Counted from the first letter of the stretch, positions 43,747 through 55,490 are shown. The stretch: 64,000 nt of DNA from Auricularia sp. M13 (GCA_037042915.1 CM073203.1:1488001-1552000), one strand, 5' to 3'. Notes: generated by a model not told the origin, from the letters alone. A program made the numbers and translations.

Positions 43747-44837
43747 ATACCTCGGCTTAAGCTTTGCTCTGGCCTTTCGTTGGAGGATAAATATTTGCAT
43801 CGTGGACGTGGAAAGATTTTGTGCTAGCTTTTGGACGTGAGGACAAGATGCCATGGCCAGTGTGGGCGCAGTATACCGATGCTATATACTCTATAGCGGA
43901 ATGTGGAGACGACCATAATGCTCGGGAGACATGCAGGGCACAGGTGCATGGAGTATTTCAGTGTATGGATTCTCGATGACGGAGAGTCGCGACCCCATGG
44001 GCAGTTAACTTTCGCATGGCGCACACAAGCTAGGCACTCTGTCCGCCGTTGAGTGTGGGGCAGGCTTCAAGTCGGGGCGCAAAACCCAGGGGAAAACGTG
44101 TACATGTACGACTGACTGACCACATCCAACGCGTCGGGGTGCATGTGCGACTTTAATTGGAGCATCCTGAACTTCAAGGAGTCGCTCGACTTCGTGTGGT
44201 TAGTATGTAGCTGCAGTACTGTAGGACATCAGGATTAGAGTTGTCCTGGACGGAGAGCATGCATGATTCCTCCTGAGCAGACGGTGCGCGTTACATTCCA
44301 TCGGTGTGCTGGATTTCAACAATACAGATGCAGAGAATGCGACAAGAAGTCCTTGAAGACCTGCCACTGAGATAAGAATCCAGATGCTGTAGAGGCACTT
44401 GAAGATTCATGGTACATATAAATCGTCGGTCGCAGCGCGTTTTTCTTTGAACAGTGACAAGCAATCAAGTACGCTCCTGAAAGATGCACAGGCCAGGCAC
44501 AGGAGACGTAGAAAAGCATGAGGGAAGAGAGTAGCTGCTGGGAATTCCAAGCTCAGAGGAAGAAGGAGACAGATTGCCTGCGCACGAGGTCATGGTACTG
44601 TAGGGTCCTGTAGAGGCGTCTGAGAATGGGAAATGTCGGGAAATCAAGGTATCAGATGCAACATAACCTGCGGAATGTATGAGCTGGCTGGGGCAGTTCT
44701 AGCAGGCGCAGGACACAGCGCGCAGCCGGCAAGTGAGACGAGCGGGCCAAAGTCAAGATCAGGACGGGGGCAAGTGCCGAAAGCCGAATCTCCGCCCCTT
44801 TCGACGACACATACCACGTACGCCAGCACTGGCCGCA
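43747..44837. other. Intergenic, ceramidase to GGA
   Basis: Nothing coding is supported. Two TACTGTA heptamers occur (near 44216 and 44592). The right end must hold the GGA gene promoter. Confidence 0.4.
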
Positions 44838-47800
44838 ATGCTGAACGACGGCTGGACGTCGGTGTCGCCCGTTGAGCTGTACGTGCAGCGCGCGTGCGAC
44901 CCGTCGCTGCACGAGCCCAACTACGCCGTGCACCTGGAGCTGGCCGAGTACATCAACTCGAAGAAGGCCAACACGCCGCGCGACGCGGCGCTCGCCATCG
45001 TCCGGCTCGTCAACCACCGCAACCCGCACGTCTCGCTGCTCGCGCTCGGCCTGCTGGACAGCCTGGTCCAGGCGTGCGGGTACCCGTTCCACCTCCAGAT
45101 CAGCACCAAAGAATTCCTCAACGAGCTCGTGCGCCGCTTTCCCGAGCGCCCGCCGCCGTTCCCGGGCCCAGTCATGCAGCGCATCCTCGAGACCATACAT
45201 GGCTGGAAGAACGGCATCTGCGTCGAGAGCCGGTGGAAGGAGGACCTGGGCAATATTCGCGATATGCACAGGCTGCTGACATTCAAGGGTGAGTCTGGTC
45301 CGCGGTATCACAGCGCTCGCAACGCGTTCGCGGTCACAAGCTTCGCACTGGCTCTGTTCTTGGCCGCTGCGATCGTTCTGGGGCTGCCTCGATCGTATTT
45401 TGCAGCACTCCCTGCCCGCAATTCCGGGGGGACACGGGCCATGTCGAGCACGCCCGAACAGACGCTGCCTTGCGAACGCATACGGAGGCTGCATCTTGCG
45501 CCCCGCTGCGGCGTCGCACTCGCAACGAATCTCGCACTACGGGACGCGTTTCCTTCATTTTCCCCGCGCACGCAGGCCTCAGGTTTATGAGCTCTGCACG
45601 GCCAGGCCTGAGTGGTGCTTCACCGCCTGTGTATATGTCTGCCAGAGAGGCCTGCGATCATGCGTGCGCCCGCTGGACGCAGGCGCTTTCAGTCTTCGGG
45701 GCGGCGAGGCGCATCAGTCGTCCTGCTCGGCTCAGTCGACGAAGGCGGCTTGACCGAGCACTGGCGCTCGTCGCACCCCGCCGAACTCTTGGCCCCGGCC
45801 TTGGGGTTCAAGCCGTCCGCACTTTGCTAGGGACATAGGGATGCGCCGCGCACGCCGCGTCCGGAGGCTCTAACTGCCGCGTCTTGCGCGTTGCACGTCC
45901 CTGTTGCCGCAGAGTCTCGCAAGTGCAACTGCTCGCATGCGGACGGAGCCGTGGCGCTTCACCGCCGTGTGTTTGCCTGCTACTAGTAGAGGCGGCTTGA
46001 CCGAGCGCCGGCGCTGGCGCTCGTTCTTCGTGCCCCTTCGCGCGCGTCGTATCCAAGCCCCCGCAGACAGACACGGGGACGCTGAGCATGCTGAGCGGCC
46101 GTGCGTCGTGATCGCGTCCGGTCGGCCTGTCGCGCGTTGCGAGTCCCCGTGTTGCAGGGTCTCGACGCGTACTCGCTACGCACAGGCAGAGCGGACGGAT
46201 ACGTGGTACTTCACCGCCGTGTGTCTTCCTGCGAACGCGTCATCGCGGGCGCGTTCGCAGCAGTCTCGGTCGCACGTGGCGAGGCGGGCCTCAGTTGTCG
46301 GGCGAACGTCTCGGTTGCCGCAGTCGGCGAACGGCGCGGCTTGACCGAGCGCTGGCGCTGGCGCTCGTTCTTCGTGCCCCTTCGCGCGCGCCTGCGGACA
46401 CGGGGACGCTGAGCATGCTGAGCGGCCGCCCGAACAGACGCCGTCCTGCGCCCTGCGGCGGCTGCTTCTTGCGACCTGTTGCTGCGCTGCAACACGCTTT
46501 CAGTCGTCGGGGGCGCGGGACCTGCTGCCGTTACGGGTGCCTCAGTCGGAGCATGCAGCTCAGTCGACGAGGGAACGGGGGCCTGAGTCGACGATCAGCC
46601 GCAGGTCGGCTTGGCCGATTGCGCTTCTTCTCAACCCTCGCGACGACGGCCCGCGCGCGCGACATATACGCGTGCTGCAGGACGGGCCGAGCGCGCGCCC
46701 TTCGTCTGAACGCGACCAACCGCAGCGAGCTCCGCGACAGGCAGGAAGTTTCTCGCAGCAGATCTAGCAGCATTCGCTCCGATATGCTCTTCATTCTTCA
46801 CATCATTCATTCGCAAAGATTCTTGCATGACTTTCGCGACCTGACCTACAATATGCGCTGCGCTGTCACTGCACTCGCAATGTTGTCAGCGCAATATCCC
46901 GTTGCGAGCATCGTTGCGAGCGAGCTGTTATACCCGCTATTCCCAGCTGCTCGTTCAGATACTGATTGGATGTCATAGGATATCGGTTTAGAGACCTGCC
47001 CGCGCAACACGCCGTCCCTGCGTCGTCAGCGCTCAAGTCGCCCGAAGAGCTCGAGGCGGACGACCGCGAGGCCCAGGCCGCAGTGCGTACACCGTCACCG
47101 AGCGCTGCGTGCAACCTTACTGACCCCACACAGAAACTGCAAGAGCTCATCCGGCGCGGCACCCCGCGCGACCTGGCCGCCGCGCAGGAGCTGATGAAGA
47201 TCATGGCGGGCGCGAAACCCGAGGCGAAGCCGGACTACCGCGCGCAGACGCTGACGGAGCTGTCGAAGCTGCAGGGCAAGGTGGTGCTGCTGAACGAGAT
47301 GCTGGACACGGTCGACCCCGCGCGGGGCGAGCGGTTCGCGGCGGGCGACGCGTACCACCAGGTGGCGCTGCTGCTCGCGCAGGCGCGGCCGAAGATCCAG
47401 AAGTGGATCGGGAACGCCGAGACGGCGGACGACCCCGAGAGCCTCGAGACGCTGCTGCAGGTCAACGACCAGATCAATACGGTGCTGACGCGGTACGAGG
47501 CGTTCAAGCGCGGCGATTACTCGGCCGCGGCGGACCCCGTGCCGCCGGAGCTCGCGGGCTCGTCCAGGACGGCGGGCGGGAGGAACGACTTGATTGACCT
47601 GCTGGACGACGAGCCCGCGCAGGCGCCGGTGACTGCGCCCGCTGCTGCGGGGGGCGCGGCGAGCGAGTTGGCGGATTTGTTCAGCAGTCCGCCGCCGCAA
47701 CCACAGCAACCGCAACAACCGCAGGATGCGCGCGCCAACATCCTCGCCGCGTTCAACTCGCCGCAACCGACGGGCAGCGGGATCGCGCTGCCGGGCGCCA

Positions 47801-48111
47801 TCACGCTGCCCGGCTCGCCGGGGCCGCACCAGCAGCACCAGCAGCAGGCGAATCCGGCATTCGTGCAGGCGCAGAGCGCGATATGGGGCGCGAATGCGGC
47901 GCCGGCGCCCGCGGCTGCGGTGCCGCAGTATGGGCAGGTGCAGATGCCGTGGGGCCAGAGGACGGGGACGCCGGGCGCGTGGGGCGGCATGCCGGGCTCC
48001 TCTGCGCCGCGGACGCCTGCCGCTGGGCCGAGCCAGCCTGCGCCTGCGCCCGCTCCTGCGCCCGCACAGCCGAAGAAGGACCCGTTTGCGGATTTGGAGG
48101 GGCTGTTCTAG
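44838..48111 (+). CDS. GGA-type VHS-GAT clathrin adaptor
   Basis: GGA proteins sort cargo from the trans-Golgi to endosomes with Arf GTPases and clathrin. Exons are 44838-45288, 46979-47082 and 47134-48111, giving 510 aa with joins in phase. The VHS domain (residues 10-150) is textbook: ACDPSLHEPNYAVHLELAEYIN, KKANTPRDAALAIVRLVNHRN, DSLVQACGYPFHLQISTKEF, LNELVRRFPERPPPFPG. The GAT domain (about 186-295) starts with KLQELIRRGTPRDLAAAQELMKIMAG. A long hinge rich in Gln, Pro and Ala follows, with acidic DLIDLLDDE and a terminal DPFADLEGLF, which resemble clathrin and AP-binding boxes. A C-terminal GAE ear domain is not seen. The second intron (51 nt) is in frame without a stop, but removing it restores the conserved EAQAAKLQEL join. 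The first intron is 1690 nt, far beyond the local norm. Confidence 0.92.
45289..46978. repeat. 1.69 kb intron built of diverged direct repeats
   Basis: Blocks recur in the same order and orientation. TTCACCGCC(G/T)GTGT occurs near 45621, 45958 and 46210. GGCTTGACCGAGC(A/G)C occurs near 45747, 45991 and 46338. GTTCTTCGTGCCCCTTCGCG occurs near 46022 and 46368. ACACGGGGACGCTGAGCATG occurs near 46073 and 46397. Spacing is about 250-340 bp, so roughly three units are present. No coding frame or inverted termini were found. Confidence 0.7.
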
Positions 48112-49184
48112 GAATGCGGAGAGAGCGGCCGTTCCGTCTATCTCGCTTCAACTTCCAGGTCCTGCTCTCGGCTTTTCGTTGTACTTGGTCCAGGGCACGC
48201 TCATGCTACGCTGTACGTTTTTGTGTTTCACTGCGAATTTGAAAAGATTGGAAGACTTGCAGTATACTTATTATATCGGCCCATACTGTGGTTATTTGCA
48301 GTGTCGAGTCCAGGCCAGGCACTGTGCACACAGATACTTGGTACTTAATTGAGGAAGAGTGCACTGGCATTCGACCGGGATATGGGCCAATTCGCAGCTC
48401 ATGTCCATCGCAAATGTAACAACGGAACGAGTGCGGGCGCCGCGGAGGATGTACTTGTACAGTATCATCGAAGCGATTGCGTTTACGGCTGCTTGCTGTT
48501 TATTAGGTGTCCATCTCAGAATTCTGACCATGTCCAGATGAGTTTGGGCGGCCCAGCAGTGGTCCTGCTAGCGTCGGAGGCGCCAGCGCCCGGGTTTGCA
48601 GAAGCGTTCATGCGACTGCAGACAGAGTTCTGGGCGTGATCACTGATGGTGATTGGAGCCGGTCCGGTCTCCGGTGGCAGAGAAGAACTTTCAACGTCAC
48701 CGTGTCCAGCTGTCCAATTTCAGTCCTGTCAGGGACACGAAGCCTGCTGAAAGCGAACTTTGAAAGTCAAAACTGAAAGAGCATTGGCAGGGCTGCGATT
48801 CATTCGAACTTTGTCGTCGGCGGCGTGGACGACGGCCCGTAGTCTGTGACGTGATTTCATTTGCCATTCAATGGTCGCGGCGGAGCGCGCTGTGGCGGGG
48901 CGCTGCGTCGCTTGTTCGATTTTTTTTCTTTCTCTCGTGTTTGCGGTTTTGTCAGCGCTCGCCGCCGCCGCCCGCCTTGACTCCCACGGTTCCCCCGTCC
49001 TCTCCTGCATGCACCAGATCCAGAGCTGGATCGTGCCCTGCATCTCCATGGCAATGGTGGCAAGAGACGAGGCCGGCTGAGCCTGCACGCAGCGCGATCA
49101 GTGACGTGAATCCTGAAACACTTCGCGGCAGCAGTCACACTGACAGCGAGACGCCATCAGCTCGAGGCCGCACGGTTAAACGTT
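48112..49184. other. Intergenic, GGA to DUF6534 gene
   Basis: No gene is supported. One TACAGTA heptamer occurs near 48460. Confidence 0.4.
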
Positions 49185-49190
49185 TATATA
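49185..49190 (+). promoter_or_regulatory. TATA box of the DUF6534 gene
   Basis: TATATA 80 bases upstream of ATG 49270, the same spacing as at the WOPR and SDR genes. Confidence 0.5.
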
Positions 49191-49269
49191 CAGGCGCAAA
49201 CCCGGCCGCTGTCGTCTTTTCCCCCTCCACGGTCCCCGTCCGCGTCGTCTTTGCCCTCTCCCCATCGCC

Positions 49270-51210
49270 ATGGCAGCCAACTTGAGTCCCGCGCTGCCGC
49301 TCATGCCCGTCACGCTGCCTGAGGGCCTCACCTACGCCCGCACCGTCGGCGCCATCGTATGTCCCCCTCGCTCTTTTTGGACGAGCTTGCTCATGCGCGC
49401 GCAGACGATTAGCACATGGGCATCAGTGCGTTCCTCCTCCCTCCTCCCCGCTTGCAGCGTTCTCATGCGCGCGCAGTTCTACACGATGGGCATAGTCCTA
49501 GCGTCTGGTACGTCTCCTCAGGCTCCCGGCGGTCGATCGCCGTTCGCCGTTGTTGATCGGCCACTGCAGCCTACGTCTACTTCCTGTACTTCACGGGCGA
49601 CCGGCTCGGGCTCAAGCTCCTCGGCGCCGCCGTGACGTTCATTCCGCTGTTGGATACCGTCGCGAACGCCGTCTGGGCGTACGAGTGGATTGTGCGGCTG
49701 TGGGGGAGCGTGCCGGGCGCGGGGGACATTCCACCGTGCGTCCACCTTGCGCGTCTTCCTCCGAGTGCGAATAGCTGACTCTCACTTTTCTGTTCGCGCT
49801 TGCCACCATCTTCCTGTTCCATTATATCGCACCCGCCCCGCTCCCATCGTCATTGCGCCGAACCGCTGCGCCCCAACAGAGGATTCTACATCAACGCATT
49901 CTGCGGGGCCATCGCGTGCGCGCTCACCCAGACGTACTACGCCTGGCGCATGTGGGGCCTCGGCGCCGGCCGGCCGCTCGTCGCCACCGTCCTCGGCTGC
50001 TCCATCATCCAGCTCGGTGCGTGCGCTCCTCACCTCTCAGTTTGAATGCTCACCTTGCTCGCTCTCCTGTACAGGATTCGTTGTGTACGTCATGGTCTTC
50101 TGGGGGAGCCACCGCGCATTCGCCCAAGTCAAAGACATCTTGTGTGTCCATCTCCTGTTCCCCTCTCGCATTTTCCTCGTGTTGCTGACTTCGCCGAATA
50201 GGCCAATTGCATACGGCGGAATAGCCGCGAGCCTGTAAGTTTGCTGATTTGGTCGTACGCCAATCTATCCAGGGTCGCGGCGCGCTGACACCGCGGCGTC
50301 ATGGTTAGGATTGGCGACGCGCTCATCGCCGCATTCCTCCTTGTCCGCGGGCGCGCGTCCAGCGAGAAGAAGTCCAGCAGGTGCGTCTCACATCTGGCAT
50401 CGCAGACCCGTCTTTCTCACATGTCCCATTAGAAAATTCAACGGCTTCGTCTCGCGCATCGTCCAGACGAACGTCCTCTCCTTCCTTAGGTGTGCTCCTC
50501 AATCTCACTTCGCGGACCGCGCGCGCTGGATGCTGACGCGTGGGTGCGGTGCAGCCAACTCCTTACCCTCATTCTGCTCAGCGTCGATGTGGGGATGTAT
50601 TCCCGTACGTCCGCTTCGGGCACAGATGGTTGGTTATGGCTCGCTAACGTCGGATGGCATGATGTTCGTAGTGTTCAACAACGTCGTCATATCAAAAGTG
50701 TGTGCTCGTCACTCAAATCTGCTATCGTATTAACCTCTCTGCGCAGGTCTACGCGTTCACCGTGCTCGCCTCGCGTAAGCCTCTCATCCCATCCCATCTC
50801 CTCTCCGTTATGCCGCCCATTCCCACTTTCGTCCGGTACAGTACTAACGCGCGCCTCGCCTCGCTTTGCCCCCTCCCACACATAACAGTAAACGCGCGCG
50901 GCTCCGCCTCGGGCATCTTCTCGCTTTCGCAATCGACGTCCAAAGGCGGCGCCGAGACCTCGCACGGCGCGCGCAGCGGCGCGCCGACGAACGCCGCGTT
51001 CCACAACATGCTCGCGTCGCGGCTCACCTCCGCGGCGGGGGGCGCGCGCGCGCCGCCGCCCATGGTCCGCATCACGTAAGTATTGCAAGGACGTCAGAGT
51101 GCCGGCAGTGTTGTGTTCATGCTTTTTGCGGTGTGTGATGCAGCCAGACGGTCGACATCCACGAGGAGGACTGGGACCCCACCGACACGAAGCGCTCGCT
51201 CGCCGTCTAG
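49270..51210 (+). CDS. DUF6534 seven-helix membrane protein
   Basis: An agaricomycete-specific membrane protein family of unknown function, often described as receptor-like. There are 13 exons: 49270-49356, 49477-49507, 49570-49735, 49880-50016, 50075-50141, 50202-50234, 50309-50380, 50433-50489, 50555-50604, 50672-50697, 50747-50774, 50889-51075 and 51144-51210. All joins are in phase, giving 335 aa. Hydrophobic segments: VGAIFYTMGIVLASAYVYF, LLGAAVTFIPLLDTVANAVWA, FYINAFCGAIACALTQTYYAW, LVATVLGCSIIQLGFVVYVMV, IAYGGIAASLIGDALIAAFLL, NVLSFLSQLLTLILLSVDVG and FNNVVISKVYAFTVLAS. These fit seven helices with an outside N-terminus. The DUF6534 core is the last part, from the RxSSEKKSSRK loop to VLASLNARG. 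The C-terminal 80 residues are Ser/Ala-rich and cytosolic. The second exon is the least certain. Confidence 0.85.
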
Positions 51211-52309
51211 AAGGCGCATTTTTTCCCGAGTCGTTTCGTTGATTGACGCCCTTTACGATGCGAGACGTTTTGCATACGGTAGAGCGACGGCGGTAATTGT
51301 GCTTTCGGTGACGATGGCGATGTCGATGCTGCGTTTCCTAGACAAACTTGCTTGCACTTGAAGACAAAACGATTCCCCGCACCCTCACCCACTTTTTGGA
51401 TGTCGATACCGTGTTGCTGGCTATTTATACCCCCTCCCCTTGCGCTTTTGTGGAATGAGCAAGACATGCTAAGATATATACGCAGGACAGATGAGAGATA
51501 TCCAGCATGATGTTCGCTGGAGTCACGTCGACGTGCTGATCAAAAGCACGGGCATCCTCGCCACGCCGTGCACGAGGGCATCACGTAGCAGTTAGCCACG
51601 AAGCATCCTGGACCCTTTACTCTACATAGTATCTCGCTAATTCTCTCCAAGCTACACAATGCTCCGGAGCCACGGGTAGTGAAATTCGCCAGCAGCATTC
51701 ACCGGATGCGACCCCAGATTCATCGAGGATTACAACTGGAGGAAGCGTCCGCGCAACGCGTGGTCAACCTGTGGACAATCTAAGATAGCGAACGTTCTGT
51801 TTACCAACGATTCAGAGCCCGCGCTGTGATGCGGTGGCAACGGCCTCAAAGCGCATTCCCTGCATCCAGGAAGTGCATGGGCCAGAGATTGCTACAGCCT
51901 GATTCCGAATTCTGAGTTCGGCTGCGGCAGACGCGTAAGCTCGCAGACTAAAGCAGCTCACTTGGCCGTTGACGACTGCACTGACGCGTCGTCCCGGCGT
52001 CCCGGCAGACGCATGCTCGTGCCATCTGCTGTAGGCTTTACTTTCCAGCGACTTGCCCCCCCCCCCCCCACCCCCCCCGCAGGAGCTGCTAGCGTCGACC
52101 GCGGTCCGCAGCACTCTCATCGACTGAGAAACAGAATGCATCTGAATATTCGGGGAGACAAAGACCGCAGAAAATTCATTATACTTAGCTCAATCCAGGT
52201 GCCCGCTCCTCCCATTGCAAGTCGGATGCTAATTCAAGGCGGTTCCAGGGTCGGCGCCTGAGATGCCTCAGACCAATCTGCACATCGTAACAGCGGCGAG
52301 GGGGGTCCG
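51211..52309. other. Intergenic stretch holding a dehydrogenase relic
   Basis: Apart from the pseudogene at 51500-51875, it contains a C14-A-C8 homopolymer tract at 52056-52078. No intact gene is supported. Confidence 0.5.
51500..51875 (+). pseudogene. Decayed short-chain dehydrogenase, tandem relative of the gene at 52388
   Basis: Translated pieces follow the downstream SDR in order. DVLIKSTGILATP stands for DVLINNAGVLALP. QLATKHPGPF stands for QFATNHVGHF. APEPRVVKFASSIHRM stands for APEPRVVNVTSSGHRL. EDYNWRKRPRNAWSTCGQSKIANVLFTN stands for the active-site region, followed by GGNGLKAHSLHPG. The frame contains an in-frame TAG (in the QLATKHPG stretch), a frame change between the two middle blocks, and another stop after LFTNDSEPAL. 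The catalytic Tyr of YxxxK is Cys here. Clearly non-functional and fairly old. Confidence 0.85.
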
Positions 52310-52316
52310 TATATAA
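52310..52316 (+). promoter_or_regulatory. TATA box of the short-chain dehydrogenase gene
   Basis: TATATAAA-like element 72-78 bases before ATG 52388. Confidence 0.55.
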
Positions 52317-52387
52317 AGTGAGACGGATCAGCAAGACCACTCTCAGCCTCTACATACAGCGCTCTCATTCTCTACTTATCGAGCATT

Positions 52388-53475
52388 ATGAACCGTACGT
52401 GGGGATTCGAAACTACTGGCGACGAGGTCGTCACTGCGCTTGCGGATCGAGTCAAGGGCAGGATCTGTGAGTCCCTGCCATGACTGTTCTCATCCACTGT
52501 ACTGGGTGCCTAACGCCATCGAATAGTCCTCGTCACCGGCCCTTCTGCTGGAGGGTTGGGCGCGGCGTCGGCGGTGGCACTCGCGAAGGCTCAGCCTGAG
52601 GCCATCATCCTCGCTGGTCGTGAGCCTCTCAAGTTCAGGTCCGTCGCGGAGGAGATCGCAGCCTCAAGCCCGGACACGAAGGTCGTCGTCGTCGCGATCG
52701 ACCTCTCCTCCCTCGCGTCCGTCCGCGTCGCCGCGGCGGAGATCCTCGCGCACCCCGACATCCCGCGCATTGACGTCCTCATCAACAACGCTGGCGTTCT
52801 GGCGCTTCCGTTCGGTAAGACTGCGGACGGCATCGAGCAGCAATTCGCGACGAACCACGTCGGGCACTTCCTCCTCACCTCGCTGCTCCTCCCTAAGCTG
52901 CTCGCTGCGCCTGAGCCGCGCGTGGTCAACGTCACCAGCAGCGGACACCGGCTCGGCGAGCCTGCGCTTCTCGAGGACTATAATTGGGAGACGCGCCCGT
53001 ACAACTCGTGGCTCGCCTATGGCCAGTCCAAGCTGGCCAACGTCCTCTTCACCAACGAGCTCGCGCGTCGCTACGGTGGCAAGGGCCTGAAGGCAGTCTC
53101 CCTGCACCCCGGCGGTACGTCGCAGCCCTTATGTATGCCCGGAGCTCCGAATATGCTGACCTTTGTCGTTCTGTAGACATTCATACGCCCCTTCTTCGCC
53201 ACATCAACGAGGACAGGAAGGCCGAGCAGCAAGAGCTGTACCCGCGCGTGCTGGCAGACCCGGACTGGGAGACAATCAAGTTCAAGCCTGTCGAGGCTGG
53301 CTGCAGCACCATCCTCGTCGCCGCGCTCGCAGACCTGCCCAACGGCTCGTATCTCGCTAACTGCCAGATTGGCAACCCCAAGGCCACCACGCGCGATGTA
53401 GATGCGGCCAAGAAGCTCTGGGAGCTGTCGGAGCAACTTGTCGGGCAGAAGTTTGGGCAGACCAAGACAGAATGA
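52388..53475 (+). CDS. Short-chain dehydrogenase/reductase (WW-domain oxidoreductase/retinol dehydrogenase-like)
   Basis: An NAD(P)-dependent oxidoreductase with unknown substrate. Exons are 52388-52466, 52527-53114 and 53177-53475, giving 321 aa with joins in phase. The Rossmann fold shows the cofactor loop TGPSAGGLG, AGREP (Arg favouring NADP), DLSSLASVR, the NNAG motif, FATNHVGHFLLT, the catalytic Ser in VTSSGH, and YGQSK with catalytic Tyr and Lys. SLHPGDIHTPLLRH follows across the second splice. Length is typical. A decayed copy lies 0.5 kb upstream on the same strand. A TATA box is 72-78 bases before the ATG. Confidence 0.93.
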
Positions 53476-54041
53476 AGAATGCAAGCTGAGGCTGATGTTC
53501 GCGTGACATGCACAGTTGTAGGACCTTAAATCGATAGCAAAGTTACTCAGACAGATGGTGGGAAGAGACACAATCAAGCCAACATTGCACGCCGCAGCCG
53601 CTGTGAGAACGGGAACGACGCACGCTTGCTGTGTAACGATGCTGCATGCTCAGAGTCGCTGCGGCGCCTCGCTTCAGCTGCTGTCGATAGGCGCGACAGT
53701 GGTATTGATGGAAAGAACGGGAATAGATTTGTGAGCAGCAAGAGAAGGTACAGTATCCCTAAGCGGGACAGCATGGTTCCGAATTTCATCGTGAATGCGC
53801 TGTCGGTCGGAGCAAAGGCCAAGTCTGAACAAACCAGACTCCGACTTCTCCTTGCTTCCGCCCACCCCCCGCCCCCATCCCTGTCGGACGAGCGTATCAT
53901 GTCGACGTTCTGCGCTAACTAGGTCAACCTTGGACGAAATTACTGTATATCCGGTATCCTATCCGCGCCGGCAAAGTTTTCTCCCATTCCCCCCGGGCCT
54001 CAAGTGCTGTAAACCAGCACAACTAGCCGTCGTTGCTAATC
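53476..54041. other. Intergenic, SDR to MYND gene
   Basis: No gene is supported. TACAGTA near 53751 and TACTGTA near 53942. Confidence 0.4.
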
Positions 54042-55490
54042 ATGCAGTCCACAAAATGGATGGTTACATTCACGGGGACAGCAGCTGGCGGCCGCAAAAG
54101 GCGCTTCGAGGTGAACCTGAAAAAGCACATGGCGAATGTCGTAATGCCCGCACTGCAGGATCTTTACCGTCCACAATGCTGCCCGCTTTGCTTCGACCAC
54201 TACGCTGACATCATCACGGATCGGGAGAACGAGTCCTTCTTTGCCGAGATCCTGGTCACTGGGCATGACTTTTTGGACGCCTGCGCCGGTCTGCTTGCCG
54301 TCTCGCGGACCAGCGACGACCTCGAGGAACTTCGCCGTCTTCTGAAAGACAATGTGCGTCGATGCGGGACGCAACAATGGCATCCGTATCTGCCGCAATA
54401 TTCCACCGACCTGCTATACCCCTTCATATCTGGTGTCTACTTTTGCCTCTCTGCTCCATTCTACCGCGGCCCTCGACCGCTCAAACCTGGCGCAACCTTT
54501 GCTAAGTCGCGCAAGGGGATCTGGCCGACATCTCTTGTCGATCTATTACCTCTCGGACCGCAGGCCAGCATTGCCGCTCACGTGGCTTGGTGCGAGACGT
54601 ACATTACGCCTTCTGCGGTTTCGTTCGTGTCCATGGTCCTGGACATTGCTCGTCCGACGATCTGGCCGCTATTACTCGCAGAGCCACAGCGCGGCATGAT
54701 GTTAAAGAGCGTCATAAATCTATTGGTCTTCGGCTGTGACTCGTTGGGCGCTGCCTTGGGAAAGAGAGCGGGCATCCAACGGGAATGGTCGCCCGGCGAA
54801 CGGAACTCGGCGATCATATTGGCAACACAGATGTTCTGTACGATTCGCGGCGGACACGACTCGCGGGACGGGGACGAAGGTCTGTTCTTTGCAGGTTGGG
54901 AGCAGATGATCTTCGACGCCATCAACGGGGTATTCCTTTCCGGCGTTGCACTGAGCGCAAGAAACCGCGAGGTGCTCGCCTACATCGCGCTCCGACTCCA
55001 GGACAATTTATCCGGTCCCGCTTCCTTCCTGCACCCGGCGATTGCGGATGTCCGAGACAATATCTATCACGGTGCCAGTGGCGGCCAACATTCGGACTTT
55101 GAGTCGGGCTGCAGGATGACGCACCAGCTCATCTGCACGCGTAGCCGGCTCCGGGCGTGCGCGGGGCCGGGATGCACCGTGGCGGCGGCGACGATGCAGG
55201 CAGGCGACCCTGTGAAATTGCAGGCATGCGGGCGGTGCAGGTTCACGCGCTATTGCGGGCGGGCGTGCCAGCAGGCCGACTGGAAGGACGATCGCGACCG
55301 CGCGCCGCACAAGGCGCTGTGTCCCATCCTCAACAAGTTGTCTGCAGTCGACAGCGCGTTGGTCACGACACAGGAGTTCGTGCTGGTATTCGAGCGCGCC
55401 CGCCTCACGGAGGAAGAATTTGCGGTCTTGGTCTTGTGGGCGCGCACCAGCTCTCTCATCCCAAAGTCTATGTTTCAACGTTTCCTCTGA
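54042..55490 (+). CDS. MYND-type zinc finger protein
   Basis: 482 aa, single exon from ATG 54042 to TGA 55488; the frame is open 9 bases further up but without an ATG. The C-terminal MYND finger (about residues 371-427) has CAGPGC, then ACGRCRFTRYCGRACQQADW and DRAPHKALC, which supplies the expected Cys and His ligands in order. The N-terminal 360 residues are helical and typical of mushroom MYND proteins of unknown role (ESFFAEILVTGHDFLDAC, DLEELRRLLKDNVRRCG, INLLVFGCDSLG). MYND fingers bind proline-rich peptides, so a protein-protein role is likely; there is no SET domain. Confidence 0.9.
   Translation: MQSTKWMVTFTGTAAGGRKRRFEVNLKKHMANVVMPALQDLYRPQCCPLCFDHYADIITDRENESFFAEILVTGHDFLDACAGLLAVSRTSDDLEELRRLLKDNVRRCGTQQWHPYLPQYSTDLLYPFISGVYFCLSAPFYRGPRPLKPGATFAKSRKGIWPTSLVDLLPLGPQASIAAHVAWCETYITPSAVSFVSMVLDIARPTIWPLLLAEPQRGMMLKSVINLLVFGCDSLGAALGKRAGIQREWSPGERNSAIILATQMFCTIRGGHDSRDGDEGLFFAGWEQMIFDAINGVFLSGVALSARNREVLAYIALRLQDNLSGPASFLHPAIADVRDNIYHGASGGQHSDFESGCRMTHQLICTRSRLRACAGPGCTVAAATMQAGDPVKLQACGRCRFTRYCGRACQQADWKDDRDRAPHKALCPILNKLSAVDSALVTTQEFVLVFERARLTEEEFAVLVLWARTSSLIPKSMFQRFL

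Noticed and set aside
47083-47133. Keeping this 51-base segment as coding sequence in the GGA gene
   Set aside because: It is in frame without a stop, but has a GTGCGT donor, CTGAC branch and CAG acceptor, and removing it restores the conserved start of the GAT domain.
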